Counted from the first letter of the stretch, positions 35,106-44,607 are shown. The stretch: DNA of 64,000 bases from Firmicutes bacterium AM55-24TS (GCA_003460745.1 QTVU01000004.1:1-64000); one strand, 5' to 3'. Notes: generated by a model not told the origin, from the letters alone. Numbers and translations are program-made.

Positions 35106-36287
35106 ATGAAGAAACAAATTTTAAGCATTACTCTTGCAGCTGCACTTGCAGTTTCATGCACAGGTATTGCTATGGCAGAGGATAAAACTCCTACTGTATT
35201 CGTAAACCAAGGTCAAATCTTTTTTGATGACCAAGCTCCTGTAATTCTTGGCGAAGGTACTACTCTTGTTCCTGCAAGAGGCGTATTTGAGGCTATGGGT
35301 GCAAAGGTTGAATGGAAAGAAGATACAAGAACTGTTGACGTTACAAGTTCTGATAACAAAACTCTTATCAGATTGACTATCGACGACAGTACAATGAAAG
35401 TTTTTGACGTAAGTGGTGTTTTCGGAGCTCTTATGTCAGGACAAGACTTCGTTGCTCCTGAAAATGACGTAACTTTGGACGTTGCTCCTCAAATCATCAG
35501 CGACAGAACTATGATTCCTCTAAGAGCAATCAGCGAGGCTCTTGACGCAGATGTTCAATGGAACGGTGAAGATTACACAATCAATATCACAACAGCTAAC
35601 GCTCCTTCAGCAGACGCAGGCGTTCCTGCATTGTCACTTTCAGCTGACAAGCTAACAGCCGCTAAGGACGAAGAAGTTGTTCTTTCTGTAAACGCAGAAA
35701 ATCTTCCGACTGAAAAATTTGTTTCAGGCGTAACTGCAACTGTTAAGTATGACCCTACTGCATTTGAATTCGTAAAAGCCGAACTTGTAAACGGCGACAA
35801 CGTAATCGAAGGTGCAATCGGTGCAGCAAACCCTGAATTTACATACGGTTATGTAAAAGCCGCATCTGTTACTGTTAATGCCGAAACAGCTGTTAAGACA
35901 GACGGTGCTGTTATGAAACTTACATTCAAGTCACTTACAGGCGAAAAGGGTTCATTCCAACTTTCAAACGGATACAACACAAAGCTTGGTTACAACACAT
36001 CACTTCTTGTTGACTCAGTTAGCAATGTAGGCAATAAATCAGTACAATATGAAGGTGATGATCTAAAGATCAGCCAAGCTGAAGTTGTTATAAACGGTAC
36101 TGATACTCCTGCCGAAACAGTTGAACCAACTGCTACTGCAGACCCAACAGCTACTGTTGCTCCTAAGGCTACTGTAGACCCAACAGCCACTGTTGCTCCT
36201 GAGGCTACCGCAGACCCATCTGCTACTGTAGCACCGACAGAAGCTCCTGCAGAAACAACTGCACCGACAGCTACTCCTGCTGCATAA
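35106..36287 (+). CDS. Secreted protein: copper-amine-oxidase-N-like domain plus cohesin-like domain and T/A/P repeat tail
   Basis: 393 residues. Signal peptide of about 24 residues (KKQILSITLAAALAVSCTGIAMA), a copper-amine-oxidase-N-type domain (about 27-158: PTVFVNQGQIFFDDQAPVIL, LVPARGVFEAMGAKVEW, MIPLRAISEALDADVQW), then a beta-rich domain (about 172-330: ALSLSADKLTAAKDEEVVLSV, VTATVKYDPTAFEFVKAEL, AVMKLTFKSLTGEKGSFQLS) that resembles cohesin. The tail repeats PTATADPTATVAP-type units and ends TPAA with no cell-wall sorting motif. The start at 35106 follows AAAGGAAG. Codon use (CTT, GTT, GCT) suggests strong expression. It may display or bind dockerin-like partners; that is inference. Confidence 0.8.
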   Translation: MKKQILSITLAAALAVSCTGIAMAEDKTPTVFVNQGQIFFDDQAPVILGEGTTLVPARGVFEAMGAKVEWKEDTRTVDVTSSDNKTLIRLTIDDSTMKVFDVSGVFGALMSGQDFVAPENDVTLDVAPQIISDRTMIPLRAISEALDADVQWNGEDYTINITTANAPSADAGVPALSLSADKLTAAKDEEVVLSVNAENLPTEKFVSGVTATVKYDPTAFEFVKAELVNGDNVIEGAIGAANPEFTYGYVKAASVTVNAETAVKTDGAVMKLTFKSLTGEKGSFQLSNGYNTKLGYNTSLLVDSVSNVGNKSVQYEGDDLKISQAEVVINGTDTPAETVEPTATADPTATVAPKATVDPTATVAPEATADPSATVAPTEAPAETTAPTATPAA

Positions 36288-36304
36288 TTAAATACAAAAA
36301 TTTA

Positions 36305-36338
36305 TATAGTTGCTCAAATGAGCAACTATATTTTTTTG
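36305..36338 (+). terminator. Intrinsic terminator of the cohesin-like gene
   Basis: Stem TATAGTTGCTCA / TGAGCAACTATA (36305-36330), AA loop, then a run of seven T. Confidence 0.85.
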
Positions 36339-36341
36339 CAT

Positions 36342-36383
36342 AAATAAGGCAGTCGCAAAAATGTGACTGCCTTATTTAGGTTT
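36342..36383. terminator. Second terminator between convergent genes
   Basis: 13-bp stem AAATAAGGCAGTC / GACTGCCTTATTT (36342-36377) followed on the plus strand by GGTTTTATTTTTT; it abuts the clpC stop codon. Confidence 0.65.
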
Positions 36384-38836
36384 TATTTTTTAACAGTAAA
36401 CTTATCGTCCTCAACATCTACAGTAATGCTGTCACCGCTCTTAATGTTACCGTCAATGATTTCTTCCGAAAGCATATCTTCGATTTCGTTTTGAATTGCA
36501 CGTCTCAAAGGTCTTGCACCGTATACAGGGTCAAAGCCCGACTTAGCAATTTTACTTACGGCGCTCTCCGTAAATGTTACATTGATTTCATTCGCATTCA
36601 AACGTTTTTCAAGAGATTTAAGCATAAGTTTTGCAATTTCCTTGATGTTATCCTCTGTCAATCTGTCAAATACGATTATATCGTCAATTCTGTTAAGGAA
36701 TTCAGGTTTAAACGCACGTTTAACTTCTTCCATAACTTTATTCTTTATACTGTCGTGTTCACTGATATTCTTGTCTTTTTCCTCGTCTTTCTTGAAACCA
36801 AGTTTAGATGATACATTGCCAAGAATTTCTTTCGCACCAAGGTTAGATGTCATAATGATAACAGTGTTCTTGAAGTCTACTTTTCTGCCTTGTGCGTCTG
36901 TAAGAATACCGTCATCAAGAATTTGCAGCATAATGTTGAATACGTCAGGATGTGCCTTTTCGATTTCATCGAACAAGATTACCGAATAAGGGTGTTTTCT
37001 GATTTTTTCAGTAAGCTGACCGCCCTCTTCAAATCCTACATATCCCGGAGGCGAACCGATAAATTTAGATACGGCGTGTTTCTCCATATATTCAGACATA
37101 TCTACACGGATAAGTGCATTTTCACTGCCGAACATTGCTTCAGCCAAAGTCTTTGAAAGTTCTGTTTTACCTACACCAGTAGGACCTAAGAACAAGAACG
37201 AGCCAATCGGACGTTTAGGGTCTTTAAGTCCGGCTCTGCCACGCTTGATTGCTTTCGCAACCGCACTTACAGCCTCATCCTGACCGATAACTCTTGCGTG
37301 AAGAATATTTTCAAGATTCTTTAATCTCTCAATTTCTTCCTCTTTCAATCTTGCGGCAGGAATATGAGTCCAGTCTGCCAAGATATCGGCAATATCGTCC
37401 TCGTCTACAACAAGTCCCGAAGATGAGCCTGTACCTTTCCAAGAAGATTTTAGTTTGTCAACTTCTTCTTTCAATACCTTTTCTTCATCACGGATTTTTG
37501 CGGCTTTTTCAAAGTCTTGTGCAGTTATAGCCTCTTGTTTTTCCGACTGCAATTTTTCAAGTTTCTTTTCTTTTTCTTTCAAATCATCAGGCTCTGTCTG
37601 TGATCCAAGACGTTTTTTAGATGCCGCCTCATCAATAAGGTCGATTGCCTTATCGGGAAGAAATCTGTCTGTGATATAACGTGACGACAATGTTGCGGCG
37701 GCTTTCAATGCGTCATCTGTGATTGTTACGCTGTGATGTGCCTCGTACTTGTCACGAATACCTTTTAATATCTCAACCGTTTCTTCTACTGTCGGCTCAC
37801 CGACTGTTACAGGTTGGAAACGTCTTTCAAGTGCGGCGTCTTTTTCGATATATTTCTTATATTCTTTAAGCGTTGTCGCACCGATAAGCTGCAATTCACC
37901 TCTTGCAAGGAACGGTTTTAGGATATTCGACGCGTCCATCGAACCTTCGGCACTGCCTGCACCGACGATTGTATGAAATTCATCAATGAACAATATTACA
38001 TTCTTTGCCGCAAGAACTTCATTTACAACTTTCTTCAAACGTTCTTCAAATTCACCTCTGTATTTTGCACCGGCAACCATACTTGAAAGGTCAACCGATA
38101 CAAGACGTTTTGTCTTTAACGGCTCAGGAACGTCGCCTGACGCAATTTTCTGAGCAAGTCCCTCAATTACGGCTGTTTTACCTACACCCGGTTCACCTAT
38201 AAGGCACGGGTTATTCTTTGTACGTCTTGACAAAATCTGAGTTACACGTTCGATTTCCTTACTTCTGCCGATTACGGGGTCAAATTTACCCTCTTTCGCA
38301 ATAGCTGTAAAGTCACGTCCGAACTGGTCAAGAGTCGGTGTTGACGAATTTGGATTTGGGTGATATTCGCCGCCCGGCTGTGACTCCATTTCAACGTCAC
38401 CCTCTATTGAACGGACTGTATCCGTATAGAAATTCGGCAAATTAACACCAAGCGATTCAAGAATTTTTGCGGCAACTCCGTCACCGTCACGAATGATAGC
38501 CATTAACAAGTGTTCTGTACCGATATAACTGTGGTTCAAACGTCTTGCTTCAAGAGCACTCATTTCCAAAATACGTTTTGAACGCGGTGTAAGCGGAAGT
38601 TCGGTCTGCTGTGGGAGAGAAACTCCGATACCGATATATTCGTTTATTTTATCTTTAACCTTTTCGGCGGTTACGCCGTTTTTCTCAAGCACTTTAGCAG
38701 CCACTCCGCTGCCCTCTCTAATAAGTCCCATAAGAAGATGTTCACTGCCAATATAGTTATGACCCATTTCCGCAGCCGCATCGTGAGCCTCGCTAATCGC
38801 AATTCTTGCTTTTTCTGTGAAATTTGAGAATAACAT
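36383..38836 (-). CDS. clpC: ATP-dependent unfoldase ClpC
   Basis: 817 residues. ClpC unfolds substrates, including arginine-phosphorylated proteins marked by McsB, for ClpP. Two N-domain repeats ([39 protein letters not shown]), AAA1 with [15 protein letters not shown], a UVR-type middle domain ([19 protein letters not shown]), and AAA2 with [20 protein letters not shown]. The ATG at 38836 sits about 9 nt after AAAGGAG; an upstream TTG in the same frame is too close to that site. Last gene of ctsR-mcsA-mcsB-clpC. Confidence 0.96.
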   Translation of the reverse strand: MLFSNFTEKARIAISEAHDAAAEMGHNYIGSEHLLMGLIREGSGVAAKVLEKNGVTAEKVKDKINEYIGIGVSLPQQTELPLTPRSKRILEMSALEARRLNHSYIGTEHLLMAIIRDGDGVAAKILESLGVNLPNFYTDTVRSIEGDVEMESQPGGEYHPNPNSSTPTLDQFGRDFTAIAKEGKFDPVIGRSKEIERVTQILSRRTKNNPCLIGEPGVGKTAVIEGLAQKIASGDVPEPLKTKRLVSVDLSSMVAGAKYRGEFEERLKKVVNEVLAAKNVILFIDEFHTIVGAGSAEGSMDASNILKPFLARGELQLIGATTLKEYKKYIEKDAALERRFQPVTVGEPTVEETVEILKGIRDKYEAHHSVTITDDALKAAATLSSRYITDRFLPDKAIDLIDEAASKKRLGSQTEPDDLKEKEKKLEKLQSEKQEAITAQDFEKAAKIRDEEKVLKEEVDKLKSSWKGTGSSSGLVVDEDDIADILADWTHIPAARLKEEEIERLKNLENILHARVIGQDEAVSAVAKAIKRGRAGLKDPKRPIGSFLFLGPTGVGKTELSKTLAEAMFGSENALIRVDMSEYMEKHAVSKFIGSPPGYVGFEEGGQLTEKIRKHPYSVILFDEIEKAHPDVFNIMLQILDDGILTDAQGRKVDFKNTVIIMTSNLGAKEILGNVSSKLGFKKDEEKDKNISEHDSIKNKVMEEVKRAFKPEFLNRIDDIIVFDRLTEDNIKEIAKLMLKSLEKRLNANEINVTFTESAVSKIAKSGFDPVYGARPLRRAIQNEIEDMLSEEIIDGNIKSGDSITVDVEDDKFTVKK

Positions 38837-38874
38837 AATAATCAACTCCTTTTCTTCTATGTGTTATTTGTTAT

Positions 38875-39873
38875 TTAGATATTGTTTCTTATTAATTCTG
38901 CACGTTTTTTATCACGTTCATTCGGCGATAATTCCTTACCGTCACACACAAGTGCCGGCTCTGAAAGCACCATACATTCAAGCGGTGCAATTTTGCTTTC
39001 CTTTGGAATTATACCCAAACTTTGTCCAAGCATTACATCGGACAAAAGTGATTTCGCCTCTGATGACGACACACTTCGTGCATATTTAAGTGTACCGTAT
39101 GAGCGGAACAATCTGTCCGCAATGACGTCATAATTTTTTTCTTTAAGTATATTTCTTGCTTTTGTTTCCATATCGATAATCTGATTAACCACATTAGTCA
39201 ATTTTTCGATTACCTGACTTTCGGAAAGTCCCAAAGTAATTCTGTTTGAAATCTGATACAAATTACCGTATGCCTTTGTACCCTCACCGTAAAGACCTCT
39301 TACTTCAATGCCAAGACTGCCTGCCGAAGAAATAACTCTGTTGATATTCTCGGTCATTGTAAGTGCAGGCAAGTGCATCATTACCGACGCTCTCATACCT
39401 GTACCTGTATTAGTAGGGCAAGCTGTCAAGTAACCGAAATCATTATCAAAAGCATATGTGATATTTTCTTCGATTACATCATCAACCTTGCTTGCAAGTG
39501 AGTAAGCCTCGTCAAGTGCAAAGCCGTCTTTTATAATCTGAAGTCTGATATGGTCCTCCTCCATAAGCATAATGCTCATTGTCCGGTCTTTGCTTATCAT
39601 AACCGACTTACCTTTGCCCTCGCACATAACAGGACTTATAAGATGTTCTTCGGCAAGCTCCTGTTTTCTGATAAGCGGTGTATTATCAAGGTCAATAAAG
39701 TCAAAATCCTTTGCCAATGTCGAATTACCGCCCAAAACAGCGCTTTTAATTTTTTCGGTTACTTCCTTTGTGTCCTTTAGGGCATTCGGGAACGGTGTTT
39801 TATCAACATTTCTCGCAAGACGTATTCTTGTTGAAACAACTATGTCCGAATTATTATTTTTATACCAAATCAT
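38875..39873 (-). CDS. mcsB: Protein-arginine kinase McsB
   Basis: 332 residues. Phosphorylates arginines on damaged proteins and on CtsR, marking them for ClpCP. Guanidino-kinase-type motifs: DIVVSTRIRLARNVDKTPFP, ACPTNTGTGMRASVMMHLPAL and EVRGLYGEGTKAYGNLYQISN. Start overlaps the mcsA stop (ATGA), with GAGGTG upstream. Length is slightly below the common 350-360. Confidence 0.95.
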   Translation of the reverse strand: MIWYKNNNSDIVVSTRIRLARNVDKTPFPNALKDTKEVTEKIKSAVLGGNSTLAKDFDFIDLDNTPLIRKQELAEEHLISPVMCEGKGKSVMISKDRTMSIMLMEEDHIRLQIIKDGFALDEAYSLASKVDDVIEENITYAFDNDFGYLTACPTNTGTGMRASVMMHLPALTMTENINRVISSAGSLGIEVRGLYGEGTKAYGNLYQISNRITLGLSESQVIEKLTNVVNQIIDMETKARNILKEKNYDVIADRLFRSYGTLKYARSVSSSEAKSLLSDVMLGQSLGIIPKESKIAPLECMVLSEPALVCDGKELSPNERDKKRAELIRNNI

Positions 39874-40241
39874 GACTTTTTCACCTCATTTTCTATTTCA
39901 CGAATCTGTTTATGAAGTTTTGCGGCTGTTTCGTAATCCTCATTTTTAACCGCCGCCGAAAGTTCTTGCTTTAATGTTTCGTACTTTCTCTTTAATTTAA
40001 GTTCTTCGCCTGACTTTGACGGTATCTTACCGACATGAACGGTACTCGGATGAATTTGCCGTAATGTTTCGGTTACAGGACCTCTGAACACTTTGTAACA
40101 TTCACTGCACCCAAGCTTGCCATCTCGTCTGAAATCGGAATAAGTACGTCCGCAAACGGGACATTTCTTTTCCTCTTTATAAGTTGTCGGCTGCATAAAC
40201 CAATCAAACCCATCAAACAAATCTGAAAATAAATCATACAT
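39870..40241 (-). CDS. mcsA: McsA, activator of McsB, short form
   Basis: 123 residues. McsA binds and activates the McsB kinase. A single CxxC/CxxC zinc module is present (CPVCGRTYSDFRRDGKLGCSECY split at residues 22-44) and a C-terminal UVR-like helix pair (KLKRKYETLKQELSAAVKNE, DYETAAKLHKQI). The usual additional N-terminal zinc finger (CQxC...CxxC) is replaced by MYDLFSDLFDGFDWFMQ. The ATG at 40241 is 9 nt from AAGGAGG; an ATG three codons earlier touches the ribosome site. Confidence 0.9.
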   Translation of the reverse strand: MYDLFSDLFDGFDWFMQPTTYKEEKKCPVCGRTYSDFRRDGKLGCSECYKVFRGPVTETLRQIHPSTVHVGKIPSKSGEELKLKRKYETLKQELSAAVKNEDYETAAKLHKQIREIENEVKKS

Positions 40242-40255
40242 TCCAATCATCCTCC

Positions 40256-40705
40256 TTATTTACCTGCCATAGCAAGCATATTCTTAAATATATTTGCTCT
40301 TACTTTGTCTTTTTGCGGTTGATTAACAGTCAAAGAATTATCACATATTCCGCTGAATATAATTGAGGCTGTTCTTTCATCAAGAGCGTTGTGCCTGATT
40401 AAGTTTGCCAAATATGATTTAGCGGTTTTCTCGTCAAGGCTTTCGCCTACGGCTTTGATGGTCTGCATTATGATACCATCTTCGTGCTTTACCTGTTTAA
40501 TCCTCAAATAACCTCCGCCGCCTCGTCTTGATTCGACGATGTAACCGTGGTCGGGATTAAACCTTGTTGAAATAACGTAATTAATTTGTGACGGAACACA
40601 TCCGAATATTGAAGCAAGTTCGTTTCGTTTAAGCTCCAACCATTCGTCCGTATCGTCTTTGAGAAGTTCGTTTATGAAAGCTTCTATCTTATCACTCATA
40701 CCCAT
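40256..40705 (-). CDS. ctsR: Transcriptional repressor CtsR
   Basis: 149 residues. CtsR represses class III heat-shock genes until phosphorylated or inactivated by heat. The winged-helix part (LKRNELASIFGCVPSQINYVISTRFNPDHGYIVESRRGGGGYLRI) is highly conserved, including the glycine-rich wing. First gene of the operon, and it regulates itself through the box at 40726-40742. ATG 40705 follows AGAGGTG. Confidence 0.95.
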   Translation of the reverse strand: MGMSDKIEAFINELLKDDTDEWLELKRNELASIFGCVPSQINYVISTRFNPDHGYIVESRRGGGGYLRIKQVKHEDGIIMQTIKAVGESLDEKTAKSYLANLIRHNALDERTASIIFSGICDNSLTVNQPQKDKVRANIFKNMLAMAGK

Positions 40706-40719
40706 TTTTCAATCACCTC

Positions 40720-40742
40720 TTTGACTTTGACTTTCTTTGACC
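40720..40742 (-). promoter_or_regulatory. CtsR operator
   Basis: Minus strand GGTCAAA-GAA-AGTCAAA (40726-40742) matches the tandem heptad CtsR consensus RGTCAAANANRGTCAAA. A third GTCAAA (40720-40725) follows directly. It lies just downstream of the -10 box. Confidence 0.9.
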
Positions 40743-40753
40743 TTTCATCTATT

Positions 40754-40781
40754 ATTATACTCACATTGTTTCTTTTGTCAA
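40754..40781 (-). promoter_or_regulatory. SigA promoter of ctsR-mcsA-mcsB-clpC
   Basis: Minus strand: TTGACA (40776-40781), 16-nt spacer, TATAAT (40754-40759). Confidence 0.85.
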
Positions 40782-40820
40782 TGAATATTTTGTATTTAGT
40801 TTTTTAACAATTTGTGAACA

Positions 40821-40850
40821 CAAAAAAAGATGAGGTTTCCCTCATCTTTG
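40821..40850 (-). terminator. Intrinsic terminator with GAAA loop
   Basis: Minus strand stem AAAGATGAGG / CCTCATCTTT with a GAAA tetraloop and a T7 run. Second of two tandem terminators after the nucleotidyltransferase gene. Confidence 0.85.
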
Positions 40851-40857
40851 ATTGCAA

Positions 40858-40890
40858 GTAAAAAGGACAGTTTTTAAACTGCCCTTTGGT
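40858..40890 (-). terminator. Intrinsic terminator of the prs-nucleotidyltransferase operon
   Basis: Minus strand: AAAGGGCAGTTT paired with AAACTGTCCTTTTT, directly after the stop codon. Confidence 0.8.
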
Positions 40891-40891
40891 T

Positions 40892-41644
40892 TTAGTTATT
40901 AAACAATGTACCGTTTTTCTGCCTTTCACAAGCGTCATAATAGCTTTCCGGTGTACCGATGTCAATACGAACTGCGTCAAACACATATGCGTACACATCG
41001 TTTTTACCGATAAGCCACGGTATAAAATGTCCCGGTGCGTCGGGATTATTGCCCTCTTTCAAATATTTATCTATAAGAGGTAGTGTATCGCGTTTATACA
41101 GATAAAACGGCGGTACACCCAAATCCGATTTAGGCCGTTTCGGCTTTTCTTCAAAACTTGTCACCTTGCCGTCACCGTCAAGTTCAACAACGCCCATAGA
41201 ATGTAAATCTTCTTTATTCTCAATCGTATGCGCACAAATCATATCAGCGTTTTTACTGCGGTACATATCCACAAAATAGCAAAGCGAAAAATCAAATATA
41301 TTATCGCTTGCCATAACAAGAATTTCGTCATTGATATTTTCCGTATCAATAACGTACTTCAAGTCACCGATTGCGCCGAGTCTGTTATCATTACTCGTTG
41401 TATGGTCGTTAATAACCTTAACTTTTTTCGGACCTTTATAGCTTTCGCACCACTTTTCAAACTGCTTATAAAACTTTTCGTTAGTCACAATGTAGATATT
41501 TTCGACGTCGCTAACCTCGTCAATTTTATCCGTAACCATTTCCAAAATAGTCTTGTCACCGAGTTTTAAAAGTGCCTTAGGCATATTTTCCGTAAGCGGA
41601 TACAATCTTGTGGCATAGCCTGCCGCCAACAACACACACTGCAT
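40892..41644 (-). CDS. Sugar nucleotidyltransferase
   Basis: 250 residues, GT-A-like nucleotidyl transferase (RmlA/GlmU-N/LicC group). It would activate a sugar-phosphate or alcohol-phosphate with an NTP. Signature: CVLLAAGYATRLYPLTENMPKALLKLGDK, then VMASDNIFDFSLCYFVD, and SFEEKPKRPKSD. No C-terminal beta-helix. Lies 9 nt downstream of prs in a two-gene operon. Exact substrate not determinable. Confidence 0.88.
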   Translation of the reverse strand: MQCVLLAAGYATRLYPLTENMPKALLKLGDKTILEMVTDKIDEVSDVENIYIVTNEKFYKQFEKWCESYKGPKKVKVINDHTTSNDNRLGAIGDLKYVIDTENINDEILVMASDNIFDFSLCYFVDMYRSKNADMICAHTIENKEDLHSMGVVELDGDGKVTSFEEKPKRPKSDLGVPPFYLYKRDTLPLIDKYLKEGNNPDAPGHFIPWLIGKNDVYAYVFDAVRIDIGTPESYYDACERQKNGTLFNN

Positions 41645-41653
41645 AATTATCTC

Positions 41654-42787
41654 CTATTTATTTTCAAGTTTACTAACAAGATTCTTAATCTTTGTAACAG
41701 GGTTAAGAAGACTTGATATAGTTTCATCATGGTTAAGAGTATCGATAAGAAGTGATATATATTTTGACATATCAACTTCACAGTACCATTCACGAGTTGC
41801 AAGGTCAGGATTTCTGTAAATCAAGTTTGTTGTGAAAATCTTATCAACAATACCGTCTGCAGCCGCTTTATCAAAGCACTCAAGACCGTTACAGAAAAGA
41901 CCGAACGATGCAAATACGAATATTCTCTTTGCACCCTGCTTCTTAAGGTTATTTGCAACATCAATTACAGATTCACCCGATGAAATCATATCGTCAACGA
42001 TAATAACGTCCTTACCGTTTACGTCACGTCCCAAATATTCGTGAGCCTCAATAGGGTTTTTGCCGTTTACGATTACAGAGTAATCACGTCTTTTATAGAA
42101 CATACCAAGGTCAAGCTTTAGCACTGATGAATAGTACATACATCTTGACATACCGCCTTCATCAGGAGAGATTACAATAGTATCTTTTTTGTTTAGTGAT
42201 ATATCAGGAACGGCTCTGACAAGTGCCTTTATCATCTGATATGTCGCTTGAACATCATCAAAACCTGCAAGTGGAATTGCATTTGAAATTCTCGGATCGT
42301 GTGCGTCAAATGTAATGATATTTGACACTCCCATATGAACAAGCTCTTGCAGCATAAGTGCGGCATCAAGTGATTCACGACCGTTTCTTCTGTGCTGTCT
42401 GCCCTCGTAAAGCATAGGCATTACGACAGTAACACGTCTTGCCTTACCGCCCATTGCGGCAATAACACGTTTCAAATCCTGATAGTGGTCATCAGGACTC
42501 ATATGATTTTCAACTCCGTACATTTTATAGGTAACACCGTAATTGAACACATCGCATATGATATACACGTCATGACCTCTTACAGTTTCATCGATAACGC
42601 ATTTTCCTTCGCCTGTACCAAATCTCGGACAAGTTACATGAGTAACATAAGTTTCTGTATCCTCATAACCTCTAAAAGCTCTAAGATATTCATCAATCTT
42701 AGCCGTTATGCCTTCACAGCCTTTCATACTTATGATACTAAGCTTGCCGACTATCGGTGTTTCGTTACTTATAAAGTTGTTTGTCAT
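41654..42787 (-). CDS. prs: Ribose-phosphate pyrophosphokinase, long divergent form
   Basis: 377 residues against about 315 in typical Prs. It makes PRPP from ribose-5-phosphate and ATP for nucleotide, histidine and tryptophan synthesis. Recognisable parts: MPMLYEGRQHRRNGRESLDAALML, ITFDAHDPRISNAIPL, VISPDEGGMSRCMYYS, and the PRPP loop IIVDDMISSGESVIDVANNL, which differs from the usual DDxxDTGGT. An extra N-terminal strand and a C-terminal extension (TISSLLNPVTKIKNLVSKL) are present. A divergent subgroup, but function is still most likely PRPP synthesis. Confidence 0.85.
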   Translation of the reverse strand: MTNNFISNETPIVGKLSIISMKGCEGITAKIDEYLRAFRGYEDTETYVTHVTCPRFGTGEGKCVIDETVRGHDVYIICDVFNYGVTYKMYGVENHMSPDDHYQDLKRVIAAMGGKARRVTVVMPMLYEGRQHRRNGRESLDAALMLQELVHMGVSNIITFDAHDPRISNAIPLAGFDDVQATYQMIKALVRAVPDISLNKKDTIVISPDEGGMSRCMYYSSVLKLDLGMFYKRRDYSVIVNGKNPIEAHEYLGRDVNGKDVIIVDDMISSGESVIDVANNLKKQGAKRIFVFASFGLFCNGLECFDKAAADGIVDKIFTTNLIYRNPDLATREWYCEVDMSKYISLLIDTLNHDETISSLLNPVTKIKNLVSKLENK

Positions 42788-42879
42788 TGTAATTCTCCTT
42801 CTTACTGGATATGTATTAAATTTTCTCTCTCTTTGACGGTTTTCGTCCGTCTACGACCTTATTTTACATTTACATTACA

Positions 42880-42908
42880 AATATATCATAAGTAGCGATA
42901 TTTTTCAA
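42880..42908 (-). promoter_or_regulatory. SigA-type promoter of prs
   Basis: Minus strand: TTGAAA (42903-42908), 17-nt spacer, TATATT (42880-42885). The leader contains a small GACGG/CCGTC hairpin of unknown role. Confidence 0.65.
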
Positions 42909-42964
42909 GTGACATATCGTATTATTTTGCATAAAAAGTATAAAAATATTTTGTACAAAATTAT

Positions 42965-43780
42965 TTATTTTTGAATTTCACTTAAAAGTTGTTTTATTGA
43001 TTTTCCATTTACAGGATTTTTTATATAAGGTGCTATCTCACAAAGCGGTTTTAAAACAAATTCTCTGTTTTCCATTTCGATATGAGGTATGATTAAATCG
43101 TCCTCGTACATAACAACATCGTCATAAAGAATAATATCCAAATCAAGTGTTCTCGGCCCCCAACGAACAATGCGTTCTCTGTTATGTGCCTGTTCGATTT
43201 TATGCAAAAAATCAAGCAATTCATACGGTGTGTAAAGCGTTTCAAGTTCAAGACAGCCGTTTAAAAAATCGTCCTGTTCAACACCGCCGACAGGCTCTGT
43301 CACGATAAACTCCGATACTTTTTTCACTCTGCAACACTTATCCGCGTCAAGTTCTTTGACAGCACCGTCAAGGTGACCTTTGCTGTCACCCATATTTGAA
43401 CCGAGTGCAATATATGCCCTATGCCATTTTCTCGTTATACTCACTTCCACAGTATCAACACTCATCATAATCGGTGCCCAAGGTTTCTTTAATGTTATTG
43501 CGACTTCTCTTATCAAATCGTATTCAAGCAATATTTTCTCGGCAATATTTTCCGCCGCCGCCTCAATAAGCTTAAATGTGTTGTTTCTCATTACTTCGGT
43601 AATAAGATTGCACACTTCTGCATAATTCACTGATTTTTCAAGATTATCCTCTTTGCCCGCACTTCTTGTGTCACACACAAGCTCCGCATTCACGATAAAT
43701 TTTTGTCCAAGTACGTTTTCTTCTTTAAAAACACCGTGATTTGCAAAAACTTCAAGTCCTCTGATAGATATTTTGTCCAT
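42965..43780 (-). CDS. folBK: Bifunctional dihydroneopterin aldolase / HPPK
   Basis: 271 residues. The first ~115 are FolB (KISIRGLEVFANHGVFKEENVLGQKFIV), which cleaves dihydroneopterin. The remainder is FolK (YIALGSNMGDSKGHLDGAV, RWGPRTLDLDIILYDD), which pyrophosphorylates 6-hydroxymethyl-dihydropterin. The fusion joins two consecutive steps and is common in Clostridia. Last gene of the riboswitch-controlled folate operon. Confidence 0.95.
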   Translation of the reverse strand: MDKISIRGLEVFANHGVFKEENVLGQKFIVNAELVCDTRSAGKEDNLEKSVNYAEVCNLITEVMRNNTFKLIEAAAENIAEKILLEYDLIREVAITLKKPWAPIMMSVDTVEVSITRKWHRAYIALGSNMGDSKGHLDGAVKELDADKCCRVKKVSEFIVTEPVGGVEQDDFLNGCLELETLYTPYELLDFLHKIEQAHNRERIVRWGPRTLDLDIILYDDVVMYEDDLIIPHIEMENREFVLKPLCEIAPYIKNPVNGKSIKQLLSEIQK

Positions 43781-43795
43781 TTTTCGCTCCTTTTA

Positions 43796-44596
43796 TCAGC
43801 TGTTTATTATTGCCTCGGTCATAAGTATCGCACGTTTGTTTTCAAGTACATCGTGTACCCTTACAAATCTGCAGCCTTTCATAACTCCTATAACCGATGT
43901 TGCAACAGTTCCCTCAACTCTTTGATCTGACGGCAAATCGAGCGTCAAGCCTATCATTGATTTTCTTGATGTACCGAGCAAAACAGGGTAGCCGAGTTCG
44001 TTAAGTCTGTCTACGTTATTCGTTATAATAAGATTTTGTTCATACGACTTCGCAAAACCCACACCGGGGTCAAGTATTATTTTATCGTCAGCAATACCCG
44101 CTTTTTTCGCAATGGCTATTGTTTCTCTAAGATCGTCAAGTACGTCCTCCACAAAGGAATTATATTCTGCTCTTTCTCTGTTGTGCATAAGACAACACGC
44201 CGCACCCGATTTTGCAATCACTTCCGCCATATTCTTATCGTATTTCAATCCCCATATATCATTTACAAGGTCCGCGCCTGCTCCGACAGCCGCCGCGGCT
44301 ACCTTGCTTTTATATGTGTCTATCGAAACAGGCACATCAAAATCAGCCTTGATTTTTTCTATTACAGGCACAACTCTTTCAATTTCTTCTTCATCACTGA
44401 TTTTTGTATAATTCGGTCTTGTCGATTCACCGCCGACATCAATTATATCCGCACCGTCATTTATAAGCTGTTCGGTATGCTTTAAAGCACTGTCAATATT
44501 ATTAAACTTACCTCCGTCCGAAAATGAATCGGGCGTCACATTCAATATACCCATTACATATGTATGATTTCTGAATTCCTTGTTTCCTATTATCAT
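43796..44596 (-). CDS. folP: Dihydropteroate synthase
   Basis: 266 residues, TIM barrel. Joins the pterin pyrophosphate to p-aminobenzoate; the target of sulfonamides. Conserved: VMGILNVTPDSFSDGGKF, DIIDVGGESTRPNYTKIS, PVSIDTYKSKVAAAAVGAGADLVNDIWG, DPGVGFAKSYEQNL and GTSRKSMIG. Middle gene between folC-HD and folBK. Confidence 0.96.
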   Translation of the reverse strand: MIIGNKEFRNHTYVMGILNVTPDSFSDGGKFNNIDSALKHTEQLINDGADIIDVGGESTRPNYTKISDEEEIERVVPVIEKIKADFDVPVSIDTYKSKVAAAAVGAGADLVNDIWGLKYDKNMAEVIAKSGAACCLMHNRERAEYNSFVEDVLDDLRETIAIAKKAGIADDKIILDPGVGFAKSYEQNLIITNNVDRLNELGYPVLLGTSRKSMIGLTLDLPSDQRVEGTVATSVIGVMKGCRFVRVHDVLENKRAILMTEAIINS

Positions 44597-44607
44597 TTTT
44601 ATCCCCC

